Below, piece by piece: positions 30,650 through 39,731 of a stretch of DNA of 64,000 bases. The translations under genes were made by a program, and so were the position numbers. This DNA comes from Gp6-AA40 sp963723495. Lineage in GTDB: Bacteria > Acidobacteriota > Vicinamibacteria > Vicinamibacterales > UBA2999. The stretch covers positions 1 to 64,000 of the forward strand of contig CAVRQR010000015.1 of NCBI GenBank assembly GCA_963723495.1, written 5' to 3'. How positions within the stretch are numbered: position 1 is the first letter of the stretch; the number at the start of each line of letters is the position of its first letter. The notes under the pieces were generated by a model that saw only the letters and a program-made list of their open reading frames with translations, was not told the origin of the DNA and searched no databases.

Positions 30650-31168
30650 CGTCGTCGACGCACGCCGCGTGCTTCGATTAGAAATGTCAGATCAGGTCTA
30701 ATCGTCGAGACCCAGGATCAGTTGGGTCCTCGAACTCTCGAGCTAGTCGGGGCACCAGTTCTCCTGGTACCGACCCAGAAGTTGACGGTCGACGGTGCTC
30801 CAACCGGCCTAGACTTTCCGGACGACCTGAACCATTCCTGGTGCTATGAAGCGAACGGCGAGCCTGTTGATCGAGTCGTCAACTTGGACGACCAGTTCCG
30901 AAAAGGCGAAACCGTGCGCGTAGAGCAACCGGTGTATTTCTGCAACCCCGTCGAGAAGACACGCGCGACGGGCGGCCGTCGCGACGAAGTGACGGATATT
31001 GAGGAGGACGAGGTGCACCTCACGTGTTACGACATTCATGCACCCCAATCCACGCAACCGAGAAAGGTGGGCGTCACCAATCAGTTCGAAAAGGACATCT
31101 TTACCATTACCGCGTTTGAGTTGCTCTGCGTACCCGCCGCGAAGCTCGGCTTCAAACCAGAGTCGTAG
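30650..31168 (+). CDS. DUF7450-like Cys repeat protein, 5' end unclear
   Basis: The frame is open from before 30690 to 31168. It shows one partial and one full repeat of a unit reading VETQDQLGPRTLELVGAPVL and then CYEANGEP, NLDDQFRKGETVRVEQPVY, FCNPVEK, followed by HLTCYDIHA and TNQFEKDIFTITAFELLCVP. The spacing CY-x-VxLxDQF-x-FCxPVxK is that of a repeat I recall from exported proteins (DUF7450). No signal peptide or good start is visible, so the N-terminus is lost or lies behind an indel. A strong hairpin follows. Confidence 0.5.
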   Translation, partial: RRRRTPRASIRNVRSGLIVETQDQLGPRTLELVGAPVLLVPTQKLTVDGAPTGLDFPDDLNHSWCYEANGEPVDRVVNLDDQFRKGETVRVEQPVYFCNPVEKTRATGGRRDEVTDIEEDEVHLTCYDIHAPQSTQPRKVGVTNQFEKDIFTITAFELLCVPAAKLGFKPES

Positions 31169-31191
31169 TCACACGTGCATCCTGTCGAGAC

Positions 31192-31222
31192 CGTCCGGCG
31201 CGAACTCAGGTCGCGCCGGACG
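31192..31222 (+). terminator. 12-bp perfect hairpin after the Cys repeat gene
   Basis: CGTCCGGCGCGA at 31192-31203 and its exact complement at 31211-31222 enclose a 7-base loop. It begins 24 bp after the stop at 31168. No clear T-run. Confidence 0.7.
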
Positions 31223-31249
31223 CTCGCTACCCGCCACAGCACATCTCGA

Positions 31250-31427
31250 CAGCCAATTCGAATTCCACGTTATCCACTGGACGGTCATTCTTCGGGGAAC
31301 GCTGATCGACGCGACGAGCGACATTGGATTCGCCGTGCGGTTCATCGACCTTGACACGCACACACGCGACCGTCTGAGCGGTCTCGTTGAAGGCGCTCAA
31401 CGTTTCGCGCGACAGTACCAGCACTAG
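31250..31427 (+). CDS. PilZ-like domain fragment
   Basis: The frame ending at 31427 reads RGTLIDATSDIGFAVRFIDL and RDRLSGLVEGAQRF. GFAVRF followed by a short helix resembles the second half of a PilZ c-di-GMP-binding domain, but the Arg-rich RxxxR and DxSxxG motifs expected upstream are not found. It may be a truncated gene or chance. Confidence 0.35.
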
Positions 31428-31744
31428 AAGCTGTCCGCGCTATTGAAATAGCCGTGCCAGCCTAGTCGCGTCGCCTGAACGGGACCCACGAACCGTCCCG
31501 GGCAAGCACTTCGTTAGGCTGGAACGCGGCCTTGTAGGCGAGAGAGCCTAACACCCAGCCATCAGACGTGTATCTACCGTCTCTTGCTAACTCGCGCCGG
31601 CACAATGTGTTGCAAGTTCTAGATCGACGGCCCATTTCTGGCGGGGAATGTACCTGGAATCGCGCGCTGGCGAACAAACGCGAGCTGACAGCGCCGTGAC
31701 GGATGGTTGTTGTGTTCAGCGTCAGAAGCGTCGCCAGCGTCATG
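31428..31744. other. Gap without a supported gene
   Basis: About 315 bp. A minus-strand frame reads DGRYTSDGWVLGSLAYKAAF near 31550 but has no start, domain or clear partner. Confidence 0.4.
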
Positions 31745-32002
31745 TTACTCATCGCGACCGCGTGCGGCACCGCCCGCTGCGCGCAAGGCGGCCAGCAGCG
31801 ACGCCTCCAGGTCGGCGGGCATCTCCATCCTCGTCGCATCGCGCACGATGCGCGGCGTCTCGCGGTACGACGCAATGAAGGCGTCGCAGCGCGGACATCC
31901 GTTGACATGCGTTTCGATGGCCGCGCGTACATCGGGCGCCAGTGCTCCTTCCATGTAGTCCATCAGTAGCTCGACGCCCGACATGCAGACGATGTCGTTC
32001 AT
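31745..32002 (-). CDS. Zinc-finger anti-sigma factor
   Basis: 85 residues; the ATG at 32002 overlaps the sigma factor stop (ATGA). The zf-HC2 motif is present as ETHVNGCPRCDAF (H-x3-C-x2-C). There is no transmembrane helix, so it would act as a soluble anti-sigma factor that holds the ECF sigma factor inactive, possibly redox-controlled through zinc. The C-terminus is a short Ala-rich helix. Confidence 0.85.
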   Translation of the reverse strand: MNDIVCMSGVELLMDYMEGALAPDVRAAIETHVNGCPRCDAFIASYRETPRIVRDATRMEMPADLEASLLAALRAAGGAARGRDE

Positions 32003-32603
32003 GGCCTGCCTCCGGCGAGCTCGCTCAGGTATTCACGCACCATCAGCCTCGCTCGATGGACGCGCTGCCGTACGTGGCCGGTTCCACACCCAACACCTGC
32101 GCCACGTCGGCCGTGGACAGCTCCTCCAGATCGCGCAGCACGAACGCTTCCCGATACAGGTCGGGCAACCCCTCGATGGCGGCCTGTGCCTTCTTCGCCA
32201 GCACGTGCCGGTCCAGCAGCTCGTCGACGCGGCTCGCAATCCGCAGCGAATCGGGTGTGTCCGCGAGTCTTCCGTCAGCATCGAAGCGCGGCAGGAATTC
32301 ATCGAGCGATTCGGCGGGCCGGCGCGCACGAGCGCGGCGATGCATCAGCCCCGCGTTGGTGGCGATCCGGTAGAGCCACGTGCTGAACTGCGCGCCGCCG
32401 CGGAACGTCGACATGTGGCGATAGACCTGCAAGAAGGTATCCTGCACGACGTCCGGCGCATCGGTTTCGCTCGTCAGACGACACGCGAGACGAAACACGC
32501 GGTGCTGATAGCGCACGACGAGCGCTTCGAAGGCGCCATCGTCCCCAGCCGCAGCTCGTGCCGCGAGGGCCTCGTCGCTCGATTCCGCCGCGTGGACGAC
32601 CAT
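31999..32603 (-). CDS. ECF-type RNA polymerase sigma factor, frameshift near the end
   Basis: About 200 residues. Region 2 reads FEALVVRYQHRVFRLACRLT, APDVVQDTFLQVYRHMSTFR and FSTWLYRIATNAGLMHRRAR; region 4 reads GLPDLYREAFVLRDLEELST, VAQVLGVEPAT. The frame then shifts near 32077, and the next frame continues VRQRVHRARLMVREYLSELA to a TGA that overlaps the anti-sigma start. Restoring one G at the shift rebuilds the standard VRQRVHRAR helix, so this is very likely an indel error. Controls are probably autoregulatory. Confidence 0.92.
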
Positions 32604-32613
32604 GCACTCGATT

Positions 32614-32812
32614 CTACCGGTGCCTGATCGCGGCTTTGACCTTCGCGGCCAGCGCCGGCGTCACCTCGGGCACGCCATGATCCTGCGCCGCATGGGTCGC
32701 CACTTTGTCGATCAACTCTTCCTCGGTGTCGGCGCTGGCCGTAAAGCCGCAACCAGGAACGACATCATCGAGGCAATCTGCAGGGCGGTCTTCGAGCGAT
32801 CTGTGCTGACAT
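32614..32812 (-). CDS. DUF1059 small protein
   Basis: The minus strand reads DVVPGCGFTASADTEEELID, KVATHAAQDHGVPEVTP and LAAKVKAAIRHR before a TAG at 32614. This is the DUF1059 pattern (C-x-F-x-A-T-EEE-H-A-HG-V/M). A start at ATG 32812 requires a frame change near 32780. Function unknown. Confidence 0.7.
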
Positions 32813-32919
32813 CCCGTTACCCTCTCCTTCGTCGGTGCGAGTCTGTCCTTGAGATGCCTGGGCCGGCCGTGTGTGACAGGTCGTAGTCACGACGATGGAT
32901 CGCCCGGCATCAGACGGTC

Positions 32920-33858
32920 ATGGGACTGTATGTCGCCGATCTGTGGCGCTATCCCGTCAAGACACTCGCGGGAGAGCGTCTGACGACAGCGGCAGTCGGC
33001 CTCGACGGCATTTCCGGCGACCGCGCAATCTGGGTCGTCGGCCCCGAAGGGGTCCGGACGTCGCGGCAGCACTATCGCTTGCTGGGCTTACATGGCACGT
33101 TGAGCGGGCAAGGGTACGTGCTCATCAACGGTCATCCGTGGAAGAGCCCCGAAGCGCTCGCACTCGTGAAGCGAGCGGCCGGCGACGATGCGTGGCTGGA
33201 GGCCTCTGATGTGCACCTTCGATTCGACGTCCTGCCCCTGCTCGTGGCGACCGATGGCGCGGTCGCTGCGCTCGGGCGCGACGTTCGCCGCCTACGGCCG
33301 AACATCCTGATCGGCGGCGTGGATGTCGTCGCCGAGCGCCAATGGCCGGGCGCGGAGCTGCACATTGGCAGTCTGGTGGTGCGTCTCGATTCGTTGAGGA
33401 CTCGATGCCCCATGACCACGGTCGATCCCGACACGCTGGAACGCGATCCAGAAGTGTTGCGCGACATCGGCCGCCGCTTCCGTGGCCGCCTGGCCCTCAA
33501 CGCGGACGTCGAGCGTCCGGGCACGATCGCGATTGGCGATCCCGTGACGCTAGTACGCGCCGCGCTAGAAGGCACGACTGGCGACTCCTTGGACGGCCGG
33601 TGCTTGTCACGGTGCCGACAGCACCCTCCGCATCAACCGTCGCCGATGCTCGTGAACCCGATCGCGAGTCTGCAGATACCGACGCGGAATCCGCGTGACT
33701 GCCGCCCAGGAGGCGAAACAATGACGGACCACGAGCGCGTGGAACATCGATATCCTACCTTGACGATTTTCTGGCTTCGCGGCTCGCCACACATTCGTCT
33801 GAACCGACCTGGTTCACCCTCGGACGATTTCGCGCCGCGCTCGAGCTGCGCTTGCTGA
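32920..33858 (+). CDS. MOSC-domain protein
   Basis: MOSC (molybdenum-cofactor sulfurase C-terminal) protein with the N-terminal beta-barrel signature VADLWRYPVKTLAGERL and GLDGISGDRAIWVV, the RPNILIGG core and the conserved cysteine in LRTRCPMTT that binds the cofactor in the family. Recognisable sequence stops near 33570 (GDPVTLVRAA); the rest of the frame to 33858 is Pro/Arg-rich and unrelated, probably read past a shifted stop. Members transfer sulfur or reduce N-hydroxylated substrates; the substrate here is unknown. Confidence 0.85.
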   Translation: MGLYVADLWRYPVKTLAGERLTTAAVGLDGISGDRAIWVVGPEGVRTSRQHYRLLGLHGTLSGQGYVLINGHPWKSPEALALVKRAAGDDAWLEASDVHLRFDVLPLLVATDGAVAALGRDVRRLRPNILIGGVDVVAERQWPGAELHIGSLVVRLDSLRTRCPMTTVDPDTLERDPEVLRDIGRRFRGRLALNADVERPGTIAIGDPVTLVRAALEGTTGDSLDGRCLSRCRQHPPHQPSPMLVNPIASLQIPTRNPRDCRPGGETMTDHERVEHRYPTLTIFWLRGSPHIRLNRPGSPSDDFAPRSSCAC

Positions 33859-33894
33859 ACGTCTTCGTAGAGGACGGCCTCCGGTTCGGTGAGC

Positions 33895-33934
33895 GACATT
33901 GTTGGCGGGAGAAGGTCGCCTGCGGCGACGCGCT
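33895..33934. repeat. 40-bp repeat, copy A
   Basis: 38 of 40 bases match 35151-35190 (begins GACATTGTTGGCGGGAGAAG, ends GACGCGCT). Both copies lie beyond the 3' ends of small minus-strand genes. Confidence 0.85.
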
Positions 33935-34019
33935 CAAATCCTCCGAGCTTCTCGAGCTAAGGTCTTCCACGCTTCGGCGTAGACACTGGGCGCGCCCTTC
34001 GAGATATCGCTCGACTGCG

Positions 34020-34521
34020 TCAATCGTCGAGACCCTCGGCAGGGACCCACGCACCTCCGTAATACATCTCCATGGCGCGACATTCCTTAAGCGGCACGAC
34101 CTGGTCCGTCGCCAGCCACTCGCGTAGGATCGCCGCGCCTGGTGATCAGCGTCCCGCAGCTTGAGCGGCATGGGGTTTCGGTTCAGGAAGTCGCCCCAGC
34201 GAAGCTTCGCGGCGGAGGCGAACACGCCGAAGCGAATCAGCCCCTCGCCGTTGACCTCATCCCAGCAGCGGCCAGGCGGGGGCGCATTGCGGAAATGGTT
34301 TTGACGGAGCGAACTTGATGACGCTTGGCTCCCAATCCAAGCGACGCGAAAACCAGAGGAGTGGCTCCTGTGCGTCCCATTTGTTCCGCGCCCGTTTGCG
34401 CTCGCCTGCGCGACATAGACCTCTGCTGTTTGGCCGTGAGCTTCTGAGGGCGTCGGGGCCGTAGTTCGCCTGATGACGAAATCGGCGTGAGCTTCTTTCC
34501 GATGGTGTAGTGCCACACCAA
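34020..34521 (-). CDS. Small protein with WHYT-x-GKKL start, unknown (frameshifted)
   Basis: Across three frames the minus strand reads LVWHYTIGKKLTPISSSGEL, PLLWFSRRLDWEPSVIKFAP, GEGLIRFGVFASAAKLRWGD, RNPMPLKLR and CRAMEMYYGGAWVPAEGLDD before a stop at 34020. I recall a family of about 150-190 residues with WHYTTG near the N-terminus, VWFSxxxDWEPTA in the middle and YDGxWVP near the end, and this order matches. Shifts lie near 34440, 34300 and 34113. Start is TTG 34521 or GTG 34518. No function is known to me. Confidence 0.55.
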
Positions 34522-34725
34522 GGGAATGCTCTCCTGATGCCCGACGTGCCAGCCGTTACAGCTGTCACACGGATACACGTTGAGGCCTTGCGGACAAGTG
34601 GGACTTCCCGTGCGACGCGTTCGTCCACACCAACTGTTTAAGGTGCGCATCTGCGGCCGTCTCGAGTGGGATGCGAGATCTTTCCCCGTCTTCTCGCAGT
34701 GGCCGAGCGATGCGCCTATGCTCAT
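34522..34725 (-). CDS. Tiny CxxC / WHVGH protein
   Basis: From ATG 34725 (MSIGASLGHCEKTGK) the frame runs to NVYPCDSCNGWHVGH. The YxC-x2-C-x2-WHVGH ending is a common zinc-binding tail in very short proteins of about 60-100 residues found in phage-like and island settings. It runs in frame into the WHYT gene, so the native stop has been lost or lies behind an indel. Confidence 0.5.
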
Positions 34726-35150
34726 GCGCGAATCGAGACGACTCGCCCCGGGGCCGCGGTCGCAACCTTCCTAGCGGCGGCCTCGGGCGCGGTGTAGCTG
34801 CGTTGGTGTTGAGGTAGACGTCTGCATGTATTCAAACGCGCGTAGCGAGATCGAGCGCGCATCTGAGGGCTTCGGCTCTCCAAGCGACGCTGGCGATCTC
34901 TTCTGCGGACAAGGACGACTCCCGACGATGGACGGCCCGGGTCAGCCAATGCGAACACTGTCAGGCGGTGAGAGTGCAAACCGCGCGGCACCGCAACTGC
35001 GCGCACCCGTGTGCAGCGTCCTCGCCAAAGTCCTGCAGGGAGAAGACTGTGTTCTCGATGTCCCGCACCAACCGAATCGGTTCGTGACTTCATACGAGGT
35101 CTCGAGCGTCGTTCATCACTCGTCCGAGATGACGATTCGCATGGCCACGT
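34726..35150. other. Unassigned interval between small genes
   Basis: About 425 bp. Minus-strand frames read VRDIENTVFSLQDFGEDAAH near 35050 and EEIASVAWRAEALRCALDLA near 34870, which look protein-like, but starts, stops and families cannot be fixed. One or two small frameshifted genes are possible. Confidence 0.4.
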
Positions 35151-35400
35151 GACATTGTTGGCGGGAGAAGGTCGCCTGCTGTGACGCGCTTTGAGCGGCA
35201 TAGGGTTGGCGCGCAGGTCGAGCCGCCTGGTTCCGTGTTTCGACGTGCTCGTCACACGCCTGGCGAATGATTTGCGAGACCGAGGAGTGCCGCGCGTCCG
35301 CCACCGCTTGGAGGGCGTCGCGCGGAGCTTGTCGGGAGATTGAAGGTCAGCGGACGATAGGGCGCCTCTGCGCCTGACGCCGGGTCGATGGCGCAGTCAT
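35116..35400 (-). CDS. Ribbon-helix-helix (CopG-like) protein, frameshifted
   Basis: ATG 35400 overlaps the upstream stop (ATGA). Across two frame changes near 35345 and 35320 the sequence reads PLTFNLP, DKLRAT, LQAVADARHSSVSQIIRQAC and DEHVETR, the strand-helix-helix pattern of RHH DNA-binding proteins such as antitoxins. The final frame continues through the 40-bp repeat to a stop at 35116, so the true end is probably just before the repeat. A partner toxin cannot be named. Confidence 0.45.
35151..35190. repeat. 40-bp repeat, copy B
   Basis: 38 of 40 bases match copy A at 33895-33934. It lies directly beyond the RHH coding part. A second short match (TTGAGCGGCAT) follows both copies at different distances. 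Confidence 0.85.
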
Positions 35401-35603
35401 ACCGCGATGTCGCCGTCGAAGAAGGTTTCGGGGGACTCCCACTCGTGCACATCCCTGTGCGGTTGTGCGAAGTTGGGGCGCCCGGTGGTTATCCTTCCGA
35501 ATGCGGCCCCGAAGTCGAGTCCGACCCATCCGGTCCCCAGGTTACCGGGTTCCTGGAGCTGGCCATCGGGCCCGACCACCGAATCGATGACAAGCATATC
35601 CAT
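35397..35603 (-). CDS. Small protein translationally coupled to the RHH gene
   Basis: 69 residues from ATG 35603: MDMLVIDSVVGPDGQLQEPG, GWVGLDFGAAFGRITTG and ending HEWESPETFFDGDIAV. Its TGA overlaps the ATG of the RHH gene by four bases, so the two are likely co-translated. No family is recognised; a toxin role would be speculation. Confidence 0.45.
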   Translation of the reverse strand: MDMLVIDSVVGPDGQLQEPGNLGTGWVGLDFGAAFGRITTGRPNFAQPHRDVHEWESPETFFDGDIAV

Positions 35604-35723
35604 GAGCCGGCCGAAGGTATGAGCGGGCGCACGTGCAACGCGGGTTCGGTGGAAGCAAGGCTGCAATGCGCGCGCCGGTCGGAGACGCGAACGGCGGAGG
35701 GTCGACCGCAGTCTGGTTCGAGC

Positions 35724-37380
35724 TCAGGCCGTCTGCGACGTCGTCGGCCTGCTGCAAACCGAGCAACTCGACTGCGCTTGGACGCGCATCACGTATTTCT
35801 GGACCTTGCCAGTCACCGTCATCGGAAACTCCTCAACCACCTGAACGTAGCGAGGGATCTTGTAATGGGCAATCCGGTCCGAGGCAGAACCGCCGGACTG
35901 CGTCCGCGTCCAACGGGACGGCTCCAGAACGAAGCTTTACCCACGCCATGATCTCCTCGCCGTACTTGAGGTCGGGAACACCGATGACCTGGACGTCCAG
36001 GATGTCCGGGTGAGCGTAGAGGAACTCCTCTACCTCGCGCGGATACACGTTCTCGCCGCCGCGGATGATCATGTCCTTGAGTCGACCGACGATGTTGACG
36101 TAGCCCTGTTCATCCATCGTCGCCAGGTCGCCGGTGTGCATCCAACCTGCGCCATCGATCGCCTCTGTGGTTCTTTCTGGTTCTCGCCAGTAGCCGAGCA
36201 TCACCGCGTAGCCGCGCGTGCACAGTTCGCCAGTGGTGCCGCGGGACACGATGCCGCCGGTCTCGGGGTCCACGATCTTCACTTCGAGATGAGGATGAAC
36301 ACGTCCAACCGTGCCGACCCGCTTGTCGACGGGGTCGTCGACGCCGGTTTGCGTGGATACGGGTGACGTCTCAGTCATGCCGTAGCAGATCGTCACTTCG
36401 TCCATGTGCATCGCGGATACGCACTGCTTCATCACGGCGATCGGACAAGGGGAGCCTGCCATGATTCCGGTGCGGAGGGACGAGAGGTCGTACCGATCGA
36501 AATCCGGCAGCGCCAGTTCGGCAATGAACATCGTCGGCACGCCGTACAGGCTGGTGCAGCGCTCCTCCTGCACGGTTCGCAACGTCGCCGCGGCATCGAA
36601 TGTCGGGGCCGGCACCACCATCGTCGCGCCGTGCGTGGTGCATGCGAGATTGCCGAGCACCATCCCGAAGCAGTGATAGAAGGGCACCGGAATGCACACC
36701 CGGTCCGATCGCCGTGTAGCGACAGCCCTCACCGATGAAGTACCCGTTGTTCAGAATGTTGTGGTGACTGAGCGTGGCACCCTTGGGAAATCCTGTCGTG
36801 CCGCTCGTGTACTGGATGTTGACCGGGTCGTCGAACTGCAGCGTATGCCTCGCGCTCGTGCAGCGCCGACGAGATGTGCCAGCGACTGCGGCATCGAGCA
36901 GGTCCTTCCAGCTCTCGGTGCCCAGAAACACGACACGTTCGAGCGTCGGCACCTTGGATCAGCACGGCGTCGATCATCGCGACGTAATCGCTCGTCTTGT
37001 AACTGGTGGCCGCGAGGAGCAGCCGGCATTCCGACTGGCTGCAGCGCGTACTCAATCTCGTGGGTGCGATAGGCAGGATTGAGGTTGACGAGGATCGCGC
37101 CTGCTCGCGCCGCGGCGTACTGAATGAGCACCCATTCAGCGTTGTTCGGACTCCAGATGCCGATCCGATCGCCTTTTGCAATTCCGGCGCCGAGGAAAGC
37201 TCAAGTGCGAGCCTGATCGACCGCGGAATCGAAATCGGCGATACGTCAAGCGGACACGTTGAAAGGGAACGACCAGCGCCTCTCGATCCGGAAAATCGTC
37301 GCGCAGTCTCCCTGCAGGTTCTCCCCAATCGTTTGTCCGATCAGCGGAACCGTGGACGTTCCGTGCGAGTACGCGAGCAC
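35724..37380 (-). CDS. Acyl-CoA synthetase (AMP-forming), several frameshifts
   Basis: ANL-superfamily ligase that activates a carboxylic acid through an acyl-adenylate. GTG 37380 gives LAYSHGTSTVPLIGQTIGENL. Core motifs: P-loop YTSGTTGFPKGATLSHHN, PFYHCFGMVLG, YGMTETSPVS, GYWREPERT, TGDLATMDEQGY, GRLKDMIIRGGENVYPREVE and, after a shift near 35890, YKIPRYV with the C-terminal catalytic lysine region VTGKVQK. Shifts also occur near 37290, 37200, 36960, 36880 and 36715. This set matches FadD-like fatty-acyl-CoA synthetases. The C-terminus beyond VQKYVM is uncertain. It is the chromosomal gene next to the tRNA-like insertion site. Confidence 0.9.
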
Positions 37381-37400
37381 AACGGGGTGCAGTATAGGCT

Positions 37401-37438
37401 TGGTGTCCCCGGGCAGAATCGAACTGCCGGCCTAGCGC
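37401..37438 (-). other. tRNA 3'-end-like sequence (probable integration site)
   Basis: On the minus strand GGCAG-TTCGATT-CTGCC forms a perfect T-arm, followed by CGGGGAC, A and CCA, exactly as a tRNA acceptor end. No matching 5' half (GTCCCCG...) is found next to it. A duplicated tRNA 3' end beside integrase sequence is the usual footprint of a tRNA-targeting integrative element. Confidence 0.6.
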
Positions 37439-37600
37439 TGGGTCCCGTTTTTTTTTACCAAGCCTTGCGTCGTGTTCTCGTCGTTCTCGTTGCGATGAGG
37501 CGCTCGCTCTACCGAGCCCTCGCTTGCAACGGGCTTGCAACGGGAGGCATCAAGTCGGCGCATGGCTTCCTGCAATCCTACCCGAGTCGCGTTGACGGAA
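37432..37600 (-). pseudogene. Remnant of a tyrosine integrase C-terminus
   Basis: Reads SVNATRVGLQEAMRRLDASR and ends NTTQGLVKKNGTQR at 37432. DNA at 37526-37594 is closely similar to 38456-38523, the 3' part of the full integrase (LNATKVGLQEAMRRLDAAR). The similarity begins just after the position of the catalytic tyrosine; upstream sequence is unrelated. It points to an earlier or partly deleted element at the same site. Confidence 0.65.
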
Positions 37601-37807
37601 GTAACCGGTTGTTTGGAAAGAGAAACGGATGGTCTACAGGACCGAATCCGTCGCTTATGACCCGGGCTCTTTGCAGACTGACAATCGCCATAACGCGCAT
37701 CCCCATGCCTGTACAAAACCGCACAGCCGCGAACGCGCAGACCTGACATCATCATCAACTCCGCGAACAGATTGATCCGCAGCCTCCTGCGGCGTGAGGT
37801 GGACGGC

Positions 37808-38278
37808 ATGTTCTGCAGAAGGCTCGTGGGTATTCCCCTTTTGGTGCTCCTCGTCGGACTTGCCGGCTGTGGCGGAACCGATTCTTTGCCTTCGGGGCCA
37901 TCGGCGGTGCCACCGCAGGCAGTTGATCCCCCGCCTCCCACAGGCATTTGGTTGGACGGTTACACCCTGACGGGCGTGAGTCTCTCTGGGACCGTGTACG
38001 AATCGACAGCGACGGGGCCGATGCCGATCGCCGGAGCGCTCGTCTACTGTGAACTGTGCGGGGAAATAACTCACACATGGGCGACTGCTGATGCGAACGG
38101 GTTCTATAGCTTTTCGGGCGACCTCGCCAACGGCGGAGGGGTCTGGCTGTCGGCAGGAAAACTCACCCCCGCATCGGCTCGGGCCGACGGCTACCACGAT
38201 CCGAGCGGCCTGCTTGGCCGAAGAGAAGTGTTGATCGTTGGCGATACCCGATTGGATTTCGAACTCGTTCGACGCTGA
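37808..38278 (+). CDS. Lipoprotein with carboxypeptidase-regulatory-like domain
   Basis: ATG 37808 (MFCRRLVGIPLLVLLVGLAG, then Cys) gives a lipoprotein signal with lipobox LAGC. A Pro-rich linker leads into a single beta-sandwich: LSGTVYESTATGPMPIAGAL, DANGFYSFSGDL and RLDFELVRR at the end, the pattern of CarboxypepD_reg-like domains. It lies between two integrase sequences, so it is cargo of the element or a trapped neighbour. Intact; ligand unknown. Confidence 0.75.
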   Translation: MFCRRLVGIPLLVLLVGLAGCGGTDSLPSGPSAVPPQAVDPPPPTGIWLDGYTLTGVSLSGTVYESTATGPMPIAGALVYCELCGEITHTWATADANGFYSFSGDLANGGGVWLSAGKLTPASARADGYHDPSGLLGRREVLIVGDTRLDFELVRR

Positions 38279-38352
38279 CCTCGGGACAAGGCCATATCGG
38301 CGTGTGGTCCGTCAGACGACGCGTCGCCGGGCATCGTGTCGACTCGTATCGA

Positions 38353-39731
38353 TTAGTGGGCCGCGGCACCACCGCCCAGTTTCACTAGCTCTTGCCTCAT
38401 CTCCGTCACGTGCTGCGTGCCGATAGGCTCCGTCCTCTGGGCTGCCACTTGGTTTTCAACGGGATTGCAACGGGCGGCATCCAGTCGCCGCATGGCCTCC
38501 TGCAATCCTACCTTGGTCGCGTTCAGATAGGACGCTGGTCTGCGCGATGTTCGCGTGCCCGAGCATGTGAGAGACCGTGTGCAGCGGCCAGCCGGCTTCG
38601 AGCAATCGGCTCCCGGCTTCGTGTCGCAAATAGTGGAAGTGGGAATCGATCGCCTCGAGGGCCTGTCGACACTCGGGCGTCAGGTCATTCCGCCGCCAGG
38701 TGGGCGTGTGGCCGTGGGCCCTGAGCACGCAGGTTTCCCACGCGCGCTTGACGGCCTTGACACGCGCGCCGACGCCGTCGCCGAAGACGTAGCAGCGATC
38801 AATCCCCGCCCGAGCATCGGCGTCTCTCCGCTCCCCTTGTGGTCCGCTGCGGAAGAGCGTCTCCATCGCCGTCCGCGCCATCTCGAGCACGGCCGCGAGA
38901 CGCGCGGACATCGGAAGCCATCGCCCGTCGCCGGTCTTACTGGCCCCGTCCTCTTCGGCGCGGACGATCAGCTCGAGGCCCTCGAAGCTCACGTCGCGCC
39001 ACTGCAGGGCGAGGAGCTCGCCGAGTCGCGCGCATGTCTCCAGCGCCCCGATGATGACGCGCTGAAGGTGTGGCCCGGCGTGCTCGAGGAGTTGCGCGTC
39101 CTCGCCGACGGCGAGGCGACGATTCCGCTGCGCCGTTTTCCGACGTGTGAATTCGGCGTCCGCCGTCGGGTTGCGCGTCAGGTATCCCTTCTTCGTCGCC
39201 CACCGGAAGATCGCCTTCACCATCTGCACGTAGTCGTTGCGCGTGGAGGCCGCAAAGCCCTTCGCCTGGAGGTGGACGAAGAACACGTCGATATCGTCCT
39301 CGGTGAACGCGGTGAGCAGCCGCGCCCCGTAGGCAGTGGTCGTCCCGGGCGCGGTGAACGCGATGAACTGACGGAAGCACGCCTGATGGTTCTGGCTGAC
39401 CGGCTTGCCGAGCCGCTCGGCGTAGTTCGCGCCGAACCGCTCGAGCGTGACGCCGGCGGTCGTCGCTGGTGTGGTCGGCGCCGCGTCCCCGCTCCGACGG
39501 AACGTGCCCGCCCGGATCGCGGATCGCCAATTGTCCGCGAGCGCCTCAGCCACCGTCTTCGACTCGATGTGCTTCCCCACTTCGGAGTCGACGGAGAACC
39601 GCCCCCGGCGGTCCTCCCTTCGGTGTGAAGTTGAAGTGCCAGGAGTGCGAACACTTCGCCCAGGTGCGCCGCGGGCAGCCGCAAATCTTCCGGAGCCCGC
39701 GGTTCTGCTGTCGTTTGCGTATCTGGCCCAT
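38353..39731 (-). CDS. Tyrosine recombinase / phage-type integrase
   Basis: ATG 39731 (MGQIRKRQQNRGLRKICGCP) gives a Cys-rich N-terminus; the frame changes near 39610 into FSVDSEVGKHIESKTVAEAL. The core-binding domain is followed by the catalytic residues: Arg in CARLGELLALQW, His-x-x-Arg in FHYLRHEAGSRL, His in HMLGHANIAQTS and, after a shift near 38540, Tyr in YLNATKVGLQ. The corrected C-terminus ends at 38353 (LVKLGGGAAAH). With the two shifts repaired, all catalytic residues are present. It starts one base after the stop of the RHH gene upstream. Confidence 0.9.

Noticed and set aside
33590..33858. Extended C-terminus of the MOSC protein
   Set aside because: Sequence after about 33570 is low-content and Pro/Arg-rich; more likely read-through after an indel than a real domain.
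33895..35190. Integron attC sites
   Set aside because: The 40-bp repeats lack the RYYYAAC / GTTRRRY core pair, and no integron integrase (IntI patch) is seen; the integrase at 38.4 kb is of the phage type.
37440..37470. Poly-T run as a terminator
   Set aside because: The T9 run is not preceded by a convincing hairpin and lies at the tRNA-like/integrase junction; homopolymer error is also possible.
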